Positions 1-10,560 of a stretch of 64,000 nt of DNA are shown one piece after another. Where the stretch lies: the NCBI GenBank assembly GCA_963580455.1, contig OY756967.1, forward strand, positions 580,501 to 644,500. The letters run 5' to 3'. Within the stretch, counting starts at the first letter, position 1. The number at the start of each line of letters is the position of its first letter. A program made the position numbers and the translations under genes. Source of the DNA: Euonymus europaeus. Its lineage: Eukaryota; Streptophyta; Magnoliopsida; Celastrales; Celastraceae. The notes beneath the pieces are model-generated. The model did no database searches and was not told where the DNA came from. It saw nothing but the letters and a program-made list of their open reading frames with translations.

Positions 1-20
1 AAATTTAGCTAAAAATCACG

Positions 21-130
21 GAATTCAGAACTCGGAGTCAACGGATATTCATAAAGCCGTTTACGTAAAGAAACCACATTTCGCGGCTAACTAGGTGAAA
101 CGAGACCTACTAGCCACGAGTTCTGAAATC
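21..130. other. Intramonomer inverted repeat (dyad), example in first unit
   Basis: The left arm GAATTCAGAACTCG (21-34) and the right arm CGAGTTCTGAAATC (117-130) are reverse complements at 13 of 14 positions. The loop is 82 nt. Because units are tandem, each right arm also faces the left arm of the next unit across 63 nt, so dyads alternate along the whole array. Both arms are among the best conserved parts of the unit. The arms could extrude as hairpins or bind a dimeric protein; either role is inference. The symmetry itself is directly visible. Confidence 0.85.
60..69. other. Perfect 10-bp palindrome TTTACGTAAA, example in first unit
   Basis: This self-complementary 10-mer lies at unit positions 53-62 and is present in most of the roughly 370 units, with rare substitutions such as 'gtataga' at 38,259-38,263, 'gtctacg' at 25,826 and 'tttatg' near 27,897. 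Its centre contains ACGT, the core of plant bZIP sites. That similarity is short, and no regulatory role is claimed. Confidence 0.85.
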
Positions 131-161
131 GAAATCCGAAAACCGAGGATTTTAGAGCTCG

Positions 162-188
162 AAAAGTAGTGTGAAATCAAGCTAAAAA
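162..188 (+). other. Helically phased A-tracts across the monomer junction
   Basis: A-tracts at 162-165 (A4), 174-176 (A3) and 184-188 (A5) are centred about 11-12 bp apart, close to one helical turn, and the pattern repeats at every unit boundary. Phased A-tracts are known to bend DNA, and curvature is common in satellites. The 7-bp deletion class removes most of the A5 tract and so should alter this feature. Curvature is inferred, not measured. Confidence 0.5.
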
Positions 189-3100
189 TCACCGAATTCA
201 GAACTTGGAGTCAACGGATATTCATAAAACCGTTTACGTAAAGAAACCACATTTCGCGGCTAACTAGGATAAACGAGACCTACAAGCCACGAGTTCTGAA
301 ATCAAAATCCGAAACGTTAGGATTGTAGAGCTCGAAAAGTAGTGTGAAATCAAGCTAAAAATCACCGAATTCAGAACTCGGAGTCAACGGATATTCAGAA
401 AACCGTTTACATAAAGAAACCACATTTCGCGGCTAACTAGGTGAAACGAGACCTACAAGCCACGAGTTCTGAAATCAAAATCCGAAATTTTAGGATTGTA
501 GAGCTCAAAAAGTAGTGTGAAATCAAGCTAAAAATCACCGAATTCAGAACTCGGAGTCAACGGATATTCAGAAAACCGTTTACGTAAAGAAACCACATTT
601 CACGGCTATATAGGTGAATCGAGACCTACAAGCCACGAGTTCTGAAATCAAAATTCGAAATTCCAGGATGGTAGAGCTCGAAAAGTAGTGTGAAATCAAG
701 CTAAAAATCACCGAATTCAGAACACGGAGTCAAAGGATATTCATAAAACCGTTTAAGTAAAGAAACCACATTTCGCGGCTAACTAGGTGAAACGAGACCT
801 ACTAGCTACGAGTTCTGAAATCAAAATCCGAAAACCGAGGATTATAGAGCTCGAAAAGTAGTGTGAAATCAAGCTAAAAATCACTGAATTCAGAACTCGG
901 AGTCAACCGATATTCATAAAACCATTTACGTAAAGAAACCACATTTCGCGGCTAACTAGGTGAAACGGGACCTGCTAGCCACGAGTTCTGAAATCGAAAT
1001 CCGAAAACCCAGGATTGTAGAGCTCGAAAAGTAGTGTGAAATCAAGCTAAAAATCACCGAATTCAGAACTCGGAGTCAACGGATATTCATAAAACCGTTT
1101 ACGTAAAGAAACCACTTTTCGCGGCTAAATAGGTGAAACGAGACCAACTAGCCACGAGTTCTGAAATCAAAATCCGAAACTCTAGGATGGTAGAGCTCGA
1201 AAAGTAGTGTGAAATCAAGCTAAAAATCACCGAATTCAGAACTCGGAGTCAACGGATATTCAGAAAACCGTTTACGTAAAGAAACCACATTTCACGGCTA
1301 AATAGGTGAATCGAGACCTACAAGCCACGAGTTCTGAAATCAAAATCCGAAATTCCAGGATGGTAGAGCTCGAAAAGTAGTGTGAAATCAAGCTAAAAAT
1401 CACCGAATTCAGAACTCGGAGTCAAAGGATATTCATAAAACCGTTTACGTAAAGAAACCACATTTCGCGGCTAACTAGGTGAAACGAGACCTACTAGCTA
1501 CGAGTTCTGAAATCAAAATCCGAAAACCGAGGATTATAGAGCTCAAAAAGTAGTGTGAAATCAAGCTAAAAATCACCGAATTCAGAACTCGGAGTCAACG
1601 GATATTCATAAAACCGTTTACGTAAAGAAACCACATTTCGCGGCTAACTAGGTGAAACGAGACCTGCTAGCCACGAGTTCTGAAATCGAAATCCGAAAAC
1701 CCAGGATTGTAGAGCTCGAAAAGTAGTGTGAAATTAAGCTAAAAATCACGGAATTCAGAACTCGGAGTCAACGGATATTCATAAAGCCGTTTACGTAAAG
1801 AAACCACATTTCGCGGCTAACTAGGTGAAACGAGACCTACTAGCCACGAGTTCTGAAATCGAAATCCGAAAACCGAGGATTTTAGAGCTCGAAAAGTAGT
1901 GTGAAATCAAGCTAAAAATCACCGAATTCAGAACTTGGAGTCAACGGATATTCATAAAACCGTTTACGTAAAGAAACCACATTTCGCGGCTAACTAGGAT
2001 AAACGAGACCTACAAGCCACGAGTTCTGAAATCAAAATCCGAAACGTTAGGATTGTAGAGCTCGAAAAGTAGTGTGAAATCAAGCTAAAAATCACCGAAT
2101 TCAGAACTCGGAGTCAACGGATATTCAGAAAACCGTTTACGTAAAGAAACCACATTTCACGGCTAAATAGGTGAATCGAGACCTACAAGCCACGAGTTCT
2201 GAAATCAAAATCAGAAATTCCAGGATGGTAGAGCTCGAAAAGTAGTGTGAAATCAAGCTAAAAATCACCGAATTCAGAACTCGGAGTCAACGGATATTCA
2301 GAAAACCGTTTACGTAAAGAAACCACATTTCGCGGCTAACTAGGTGAAACGAGACCTACAAGCCACGAGTTCTGAAATCAAAATCCGAAACGTTAGGATT
2401 GTAGAGCTGGAAAAGTAGTGTGAAATCAAGCTAAAAATCACCGAATTCAGAACTCGGAGTCAACGGATATTCAGAAAACCGTTTACGTAAAGAAACCACA
2501 TTTCACGGCTATATAGGTGAATCGAGACCTACAAGCCACGAGTTCTGAAATCAAAATCCGAAATTCCAGGATGGTAGAGCTCGAAAAGTAGTGTGAAATC
2601 AAGCTAAAAATCACCGAATTCAGAACTCGGAGTCAAAGGATATTCATAAAACCGTTTACGTAAAGAAACCACATTTCGCGGCTAACTAGGTGAAACGAGA
2701 CCTACTAGCTACGAGTTCTGAAATCGAAATCCGAAAACCGAGGATTATAGAGCTCGAAAAGTAGTGTGAAATCAAGCTAAAAATCACTGAATTCAGAACT
2801 CGGAGTCAACGGATATTCATAAAACCGTTTACGTAAAGAAACCACATTTCGTGGCTAACTAGGTGAAACGAGACCTACTAGCCACGAATTCTGAAATCGA
2901 AATCCGAAAACCGAGGATTATAGAGCTCGAAAAGTAGTGTGAAATCAAGCTAAAAATCATCGAATTCAGAACTTGGAGTCAACGGATATTCATAAAACCG
3001 TTTACGTAAAGAAACCACTTTTCGCGGCTAAATAGGTGAAACGAGACCAACTAGCCACGAGTTCTGAAATCAAAATCCGAAACGCTAGGATGGTAGAGCT

Positions 3101-3294
3101 CGAAAAGTAGTGTGAAATCAAACTAAAAATCACCGAATTCAGAACTCGGATTCAACGGATATTCAGAAAACCGTTTACGTAAATAAACCACATTTCACGG
3201 CTATATAGGTGAATCGAGACCTACAAGCCACGAGTTCTGAAATCAAAATCCGAAATTCCAGGATGGTAGAGCACGAAAAGTAGTGTGAAATCAA

Positions 3295-6200
3295 GCTAAA
3301 AATCACCGAATTCAGAACTCGGAGTCAACGGATATTCATAAAACCGTTTACGTAAAGAAACCACATTTCGCGGCTAACTAGGTGAAACGAGACCTGCTAG
3401 CCACGAGTTCTGAAATCGAAATCCGAAAACCCAGGATTGTAGAGCTCGAAAAGTAGTGTGAAATCAAGCTAAAAATCACTGAATTCAGAACTCGGAGTCA
3501 ACGGATATTCATAAAACCGTTTACGTAAAGAAACCACATTTCGCGGCTAACTAGGTGAAACGAGACCTACTAGCCACGAGTTCTGAAATCGAAATCCGAA
3601 AACCGAGGATTTTAGAGCTCGAAAAGTAGTGTGAAATCAAGCTAAAAATCACCGAATTCAGAACTTGGAGTCAAAGGATATTCATAAAACCGTTTACGTA
3701 AAGAAACCACATTTCGTGGCTAACTAGGTGAAACGAGACCTACTAGCCACGAATTCTGAAATCGAAATCCGAAAACCGAGGATTATAGAGCTCGAAAAGT
3801 AGTGTGAAATCAAGCTAAAAATCACCGAATTCAGAACTTGGAGTCAACGGATATTCATAAAACCGTTTACGTAAAGCAACCACTTTTTGCGGCTAAATAG
3901 GTGAAACGAGACCAACTAGCCACGAGTTCTGAAATCAAAATCCGAAACTCTAGGATGGTAGAGCTCGAAAAGTAGTGTGAAATCAAGCTAAAAATCACCG
4001 AATTCAGAACTCGGAGTCAACGGATATTCAGAAAACCGTTTACGTAAAGAAACCACATTTCACGGCTGAATAGGTGAATCGAGACCTACAAGCCACGAGT
4101 TCTGAAATCAAAATCCGAAATTCCAGGATGGTAGAGCTCGAAAAGTAGTGTGAAATCAAGCTAAAAATCACCGAATTCAGAACTCGGAGTCAAAGGATAT
4201 TCATAAAACCGTTTACGTAAAGAAACCACATTTCGCGGCTAACTAGGTGAAACGAGACCTACTAGCTACGAGTTCTGAAATCAAAATCCGAAAACCGAGG
4301 ATTATAGAGCTCGAAAAGTAGTGTGAAATCAAGCTAAAAATCACCGAATTCAGAACTCGGAGTCAACGGATATTCATAAAACCGTTTACGTAAAGAAACC
4401 ACATTTCGCGGCTAACTAGGTGAAACGAGACCTGCTAGCCACGAGTTCTGAAATCGAAATCCGAAAACCCAGGATTGTAGAGCTCGAAAAGTAGTGTGAA
4501 ATTAAGCTAAAAATCACGGAATTCAGAACTCGGAGTCAACGGATATTCATAAAGCCGTTTACGTAAAGAAACCACATTTCGCGGCTAACTAGGTGAAACG
4601 AGACCTACTAGCCACGAGTTCTGAAATCGAAATCCGAAAACCGAGGATTTTAGAGCTCGAAAAGTAGTGTGAAATCAAGCTAAAAATCACCGAATTCAGA
4701 ACTTGGAGTCAACGGATATTCATAAAACCGTTTACGTAAAGAAACCACATTTCGCGGCTAACTAGGATAAACGAGACCTACAAGCCACGAGTTCTGAAAT
4801 CAAAATCCGAAACGTTAGGATTGTAGAGCTCGAAAAGTAGTGTGAAATCAAGCTAAAAATCACCGAATTCAGAACTCGGAGTCAACGGATATTCAGAAAA
4901 CCGTTTACGTAAAGAAACCACATTTCACGGCTAAATAGGTGAATCGAGACCTACAAGCCACGAGTTCTGAAATCAAAATCAGAAATTCCAGGATGGTAGA
5001 GCTCGAAAAGTAGTGTGAAATCAAGCTAAAAATCACCGAATTCAGAACTCGGAGTCAACGGATATTCAGAAAACCGTTTACGTAAAGAAACCACATTTCG
5101 CGGCTAACTAGGTGAAACGAGACCTACAAGCCACGAGTTCTGAAATCAAAATCCGAAACGTTAGGATTGTAGAGCTGGAAAAGTAGTGTGAAATCAAGCT
5201 AAAAATCACCGAATTCAGAACTCGGAGTCAACGGATATTCAGAAAACCGTTTACGTAAAGAAACCACATTTCACGGCTATATAGGTGAATCGAGACCTAC
5301 AAGCCACGAGTTCTGAAATCAAAATCCGAAATTCCAGGATGGTAGAGCTCGAAAAGTAGTGTGAAATCAAGCTAAAAATCACCGAATTCAGAACTCGGAG
5401 TCAAAGGATATTCATAAAACCGTTTACGTAAAGAAACCACATTTCGCGGCTAACTAGGTGAAACGAGACCTACTAGCTACGAGTTCTGAAATCGAAATCC
5501 GAAAACCGAGGATTATAGAGCTCGAAAAGTAGTGTGAAATCAAGCTAAAAATCACTGAATTCAGAACTCGGAGTCAACGGATATTCAAAAAACCGTTTAC
5601 GTAAAGAAACCACATTTCGCGGCTAACTAGGTGAAACGAGACCTGCTAGCCACGAGTTCTGAAATCGAAATCCGAAAACCCAGGATTGTAGAGCTCGAAA
5701 AGTAGTGTGAAATCAAGCTAAAAATCACTGAATTCAGAACTCGGAGTCAACGGATATTCATAAAACCGTTTACGTAAAGAAACCACATTTCGCGGCTAAC
5801 TAGGTGAAACGAGACCTACTAGCCACGAGTTCTGAAATCGAAATCCGAAAACCGAGGATTTTAGAGCTCGAAAAGTAGTGTGAAATCAAGCTAAAAATCA
5901 CCGAATTCAGAACTTGGAGTCAAAGGATATTCATAAAACCGTTTACGTAAAGAAACCACATTTCGTGGCTAACTAGGTGAAACGAGACCTACTAGCCACG
6001 AATTCTGAAATCGAAATCCGAAAACCGAGGATTATAGAGCTCGAAAAGTAGTGTGAAATCAAGCTAAAAATCACCGAATTCAGAACTTGGAGTCAACGGA
6101 TATTCATAAAACCGTTTACGTAAAGCAACCACTTTTTGCGGCTAAATAGGTGAAACGAGACCAACTAGCCACGAGTTCTGAAATCAAAATCCGAAACTCT

Positions 6201-7792
6201 AGGATGGTAGAGCTCGAAAAGTAGTGTGAAATCAAGCTAAAAATCACCGAATTCAGAACTCGGAGTCAACGGATATTCAGAAAACCGTTTACGTAAAGAA
6301 ACCACATTTCACGGCTGAATAGGTGAATCGAGACCTACAAGCCACGAGTTCTGAAATCAAAATCCGAAATTCCAGGATGGTAGAGCTCGAAAAGTAGTGT
6401 GAAATCAAGCTAAAAATCACCGAATTCAGAACTCGGAGTCAAAGGATATTCATAAAACCGTTTACGTAAAGAAACCACATTTCGCGGCTAACTAGGTGAA
6501 ACGAGACCTACTAGCTACGAGTTCTGAAATCAAAATCCGAAAACCGAGGATTATAGAGCTCGAAAAGTAGTGTGAAATCAAGCTAAAAATCACCGAATTC
6601 AGAACTCGGAGTCAACGGATATTCATAAAACCGTTTACGTAAAGAAACCACATTTCGCGGCTAACTAGGTGAAACGAGACCTGCTAGCCACGAGTTCTGA
6701 AATCGAAATCCGAAAACCCAGGATTGTAGAGCTCGAAAAGTAGTGTGAAATTAAGCTAAAAATCACGGAATTCAGAACTCGGAGTCAACGGATATTCATA
6801 AAGCCGTTTACGTAAAGAAACCACATTTCGCGGCTAACTAGGTGAAACGAGACCTACTAGCCACGAGTTCTGAAATCGAAATCCGAAAACCGAGGATTTT
6901 AGAGCTCGAAAAGTAGTGTGAAATCAAGCTAAAAATCACCGAATTCAGAACTTGGAGTCAACGGATATTCATAAAACCGTTTACGTAAAGAAACCACATT
7001 TCGCGGCTAACTAGGATAAACGAGACCTACAAGCCACGAGTTCTGAAATCAAAATCCGAAACGTTAGGATTGTAGAGCTCGAAAAGTAGTGTGAAATCAA
7101 GCTAAAAATCACCGAATTCAGAACTCGGAGTCAACGGATATTCAGAAAACCGTTTACGTAAAGAAACCACATTTCACGGCTAAATAGGTGAATCGAGACC
7201 TACAAGCCACGAGTTCTGAAATCAAAATCAGAAATTCCAGGATGGTAGAGCTCGAAAAGTAGTGTGAAATCAAGCTAAAAATCACCGAATTCAGAACTCG
7301 GAGTCAACGGATATTCAGAAAACCGTTTACGTAAAGAAACCACATTTCGCGGCTAACTAGGTGAAACGAGACCTACAAGCCACGAGTTCTGAAATCAAAA
7401 TCCGAAACGTTAGGATTGTAGAGCTGGAAAAGTAGTGTGAAATCAAGCTAAAAATCACCGAATTCAGAACTCGGAGTCAACGGATATTCAGAAAACCGTT
7501 TACGTAAAGAAACCACATTTCACGGCTATATAGGTGAATCGAGACCTACAAGCCACGAGTTCTGAAATCAAAATCCGAAATTCCAGGATGGTAGAGCTCG
7601 AAAAGTAGTGTGAAATCAAGCTAAAAATCACCGAATTCAGAACTCGGAGTCAAAGGATATTCATAAAACCGTTTACGTAAAGAAACCACATTTCGCGGCT
7701 AACTAGGTGAAACGAGACCTACTAGCTACGAGTTCTGAAATCGAAATCCGAAAACCGAGGATTATAGAGCTCGAAAAGTAGTGTGAAATCAA
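3295..7792 (+). repeat. Tandem duplication of a 13-monomer block (2,249 bp)
   Basis: Units from 3295 to 5543 recur in the same order at 5544-7792, exactly 13 x 173 bp later. Private variants travel with position: 'caaccacttttt' (3814 and 6063 units), 'cacggctgaatagg' (3987 and 6236), 'aaagccg' (4506 and 6755), 'aaaatcagaaat' (4852 and 7101), 'gagctggaa' (5025 and 7274) and 'ctatatagg' (5198 and 7447). The first unit of each copy differs ('accg' at 3295; 'actg' and 'attcaaaaaacc' at 5544), so the breakpoint lies in or near that unit. Confidence 0.88.
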
Positions 7793-9176
7793 GCTAAAAA
7801 TCACTGAATTCAGAACTCGGAGTCAACGGATATTCATAAAACCGTTTACGTAAAGAAACCACATTTCGTGGCTAACTAGGTGAAACGAGACCTACTAGCC
7901 ACGAATTCTGAAATCGAAATCCGAAAACCGAGGATTATAGAGCTCGAAAAGTAGTGTGAAATCAAGCTAAAAATCACCGAATTCAGAACTTGGAGTCAAC
8001 GGATATTCATAAAACCGTTTACGTAAAGCAACCACTTTTTGCGGCTAAATAGGTGAAACGAGACCAACTAGCCACGAGTTCTGAAATCAAAATCCGAAAC
8101 TCTAGTATGGTAGAGCTCGAAAAGTAGTGTGAAATCAAGCTAAAAATCACCGAATTCAGAACTCGGAGTCAACGGATATTCAGAAAACCGTTTACGTAAA
8201 GAAACCACATTTCACGGCTGAATAGGTGAATCGAGACCTACAAGCCACGAGTTCTGAAATCAAAATCCGAAATTCCAGGATGGTAGAGCACGAAAAGTAG
8301 TGTGAAATCAAGCTAAAAATCACCGAATTCAGAACTCGGAGTCAAAGGATATTCATAAAACCGTTTACGTAAAGAAACCACATTTCGCGGCTAACTAGGT
8401 GAAACGAGACCTACTAGCTACGAGTTCTGAAATCGAAATCCGAAAACCGAGGATTATAGAGCTCGAAAAGTAGTGTGAAATCAAGCTAAAAATCACCGAA
8501 TTCAGAACTCGGAGTCAACGGATATTCATAAAACCGTTTACGTAAAGAAACCACATTTCGCGGCTAACTAGGTGAAACGAGACCTGCTAGCCACGAGTTC
8601 TGAAATCGAAATCCGAAAACCCAGGATTGTAGAGCTCGAAAAGTAGTGTGAAATCAAGCTAAAAATCACTGAATTCAGAACTCGGAGTCAACGGATATTC
8701 ATAAAACCGTTTACGTAAAGAAACCACATTTCGCGGCTAACTAGGTGAAACGAGACCTACTAGCCACGAGTTCTGAAATCGAAATCCGAAAACCGAGGAT
8801 TTTAGAGCTCGAAAAGTAGTGTGAAATCAAGCTAAAAATCACCGAATTCAGAACTTGGAGTCAACGGATATTCATAAAACCGTTTACGTAAAGAAACCAC
8901 ATTTCGCGGCTAACTAGGATAAACGAGACCTACAAGCCACGAGTTCTGAAATCAAAATCCGAAACGTTAGGATTGTAGAGCTCAAAAAGTAGTGTGAAAT
9001 CAAGATAAAAATCACCGAATTCAGAACTCGGAGTCAACGGATATTCAGAAAACCGTTTACGTAAAGAAACCACATTTCACGGCTAAATAGGTGAATCGAG
9101 ACCTACAAGCCACGAGTTCTGAAATCAAAATCCGAAATTCCAGGATGGTAGAGCTCGAAAAGTAGTGTGAAATCAA
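6236..9176 (+). repeat. 17-monomer segment, first copy of a 4,325-bp-offset duplication
   Basis: This segment recurs at 10561-13501. Rare variants match at exactly 25 x 173 bp: 'aaagccg' 6798 and 11123, 'tctagtatgg' 8101 and 12426, 'gagcacg' near 8286 and 12611, 'caagataaaa' 9001 and 13326. The next units (9177 type G, 13502 type H) differ, which sets the right edge. The left edge is set by the preceding units, type E at 6063 and type F at 10388. Confidence 0.88.
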
Positions 9177-10214
9177 GCTAAAAATCACCGAATTCAGAAC
9201 TCGGAGTCAAAGGATATTCATAAAACCGTTTACGTAAAGAAACCACATTTCGCGGCTAACTAGGTGAAACGAGACCTACTAGCTACGAGTTCTGAAATCG
9301 AAATCCGAAAACCGAGGATTATAGAGCTCGAAAAGTAGTGTGAAATCAAGCTAAAAATCACTGAATTCAGAACTCGGAGTCAACGGATATTCATAAAACC
9401 GTTTACGTAAAGAAACCACATTTCGTGGCTAACTAGGTGAAACGAGACCTACTAGCCACGAATTCTGAAATCGAAATCCGAAAACCGAGGATTATAGAGC
9501 TCGAAAAGTAGTGTGAAATCAAGCTAAAAATCACCGAATTCAGAACTTGGAGTCAACGGATATTCATAAAACCGTTTACGTAAAGCAACCACTTTTTGCG
9601 GCTAAATAGGTGAAACGAGACCAACTAGCCACGAGTTCTGAAATCAAAATCCGAAACTCTAGTATGGTAGAGCTCGAAAAGTAGTGTGAAATCAAGCTAA
9701 AAATCACCGAATTCAGAACTCGGAGTCAACGGATATTCAGAAAACCGTTTACGTAAAGAAACCACATTTCACGGCTGAATAGGTGAATCGAGACCTACAA
9801 GCCACGAGTTCTGAAATCAAAATCCGAAATTCCAGGATGGTAGAGCACGAAAAGTAGTGTGAAATCAAGCTAAAAATCACCGAATTCAGAACTCGGAGTC
9901 AAAGGATATTCATAAAACCGTTTACGTAAAGAAACCACATTTCGCGGCTAACTAGGTGAAACGAGACCTACTAGCTACGAGTTCTGAAATCGAAATCCGA
10001 AAACCGAGGATTATAGAGCTCGAAAAGTAGTGTGAAATCAAGCTAAAAATCACCGAATTCAGAACTCGGAGTCAACGGATATTCATAAAACCGTTTACGT
10101 AAAGAAACCACATTTCGCGGCTAACTAGGTGAAACGAGACCTGCAAGCCACGAGTTCTGAAATCGAAATCCGAAAACCCAGGATTGTAGAGCTCGAAAAG
10201 TAGTGTGAAATCAA
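7793..10214 (+). repeat. 9-monomer tandem repeat, 1.6 copies
   Basis: Units 7793-8657 (types A, E, F, G, H) recur at 9350-10214, 1,557 bp (9 x 173) later, after A, D, F, G. The rare 'tctagtatgg' at 8101 and 9658 confirms the offset. The last recurring unit has 'acctgcaagcc' instead of 'acctgctagcc' near 10,140. The order A-E-F-G-H-A-D-F-G resembles a rotation of the 9-unit HOR at 34.9-47.9 kb. Confidence 0.8.
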
Positions 10215-10560
10215 GCTAAAAATCACCGAATTCAGAACTCGGAGTCAAAGGATATTCATAAAACCGTTTACGTAAAGAAACCACATTTCGCGGCTAACTA
10301 GGTGAAACGAGACCTACTAGCTACGAGTTCTGAAATCAAAATCCGAAAACCGAGGATTATAGAGCTCGAAAAGTAGTGTGAAATCAAGCTAAAAATCACC
10401 GAATTCAGAACTCGGAGTCAACGGATATTCAGAAAACCGTTTACGTAAAGAAACCACATTTCACGGCTAAATAGGTGAATCGAGACCTACAAGCCACGAG
10501 TTCTGAAATCAAAATCCGAAATTCCAGGATGGTAGAGCTCGAAAAGTAGTGTGAAATCAA

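Larger units (their letters stand above)
8..180 (+). repeat. First complete monomer, used as reference for unit anatomy
   Basis: This unit begins with 'gctaaaaatca' and ends just before the next copy at 181. Landmarks by unit position: A5 tract 4-8, EcoRI site 14-19, left dyad arm 14-27, palindrome 53-62, 'cgcgg' variable core 75-79, right dyad arm 110-123, variable 'cgccagg' box 135-141, SacI site 148-153, A4 tract 155-158. Type-defining variation is concentrated at positions 12-13, 25-28, 34-36, 44-46, 51-52, 71-78, 82-90, 94-108 and 135-146. This copy is a subtype of A marked by 'cacgg' at its start and 'aaagccg'; close copies start at 1738, 4506, 6755 and 11080. Confidence 0.95.
8..3294 (+). 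repeat. Mixed monomer block with 10- and 11-unit recurrence
   Basis: Nineteen units with no length change. The order by type is A, D, an X unit ('attcaga' with 'cgcgg' and 'acaagcc'), F, G, H, E, F, G, H, then A, D, F, X, F, G, A, E, F. The first A-D pair (8-353) recurs at 1738-2083, ten units later. The X-F-G run starting at 354 recurs at 2257, eleven units later, because one F unit (2084) has been added. The pattern is that of an HOR disturbed by gain of whole units, as unequal crossover produces. Confidence 0.75.

Noticed and set aside
60..69. ACGT-core transcription factor site or promoter
   Set aside because: The motif is too short and is present in nearly every unit with no gene nearby. 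It is kept only as a palindrome.
955..975. CENP-B box
   Set aside because: Some units contain 'gaaacggga', which matches the 3' part of the box, and 'ttcg' occurs at unit positions 73-76. The two halves are not at the required spacing, and in register with 'cggg' the left half reads 'acta'. The core motif is therefore absent.
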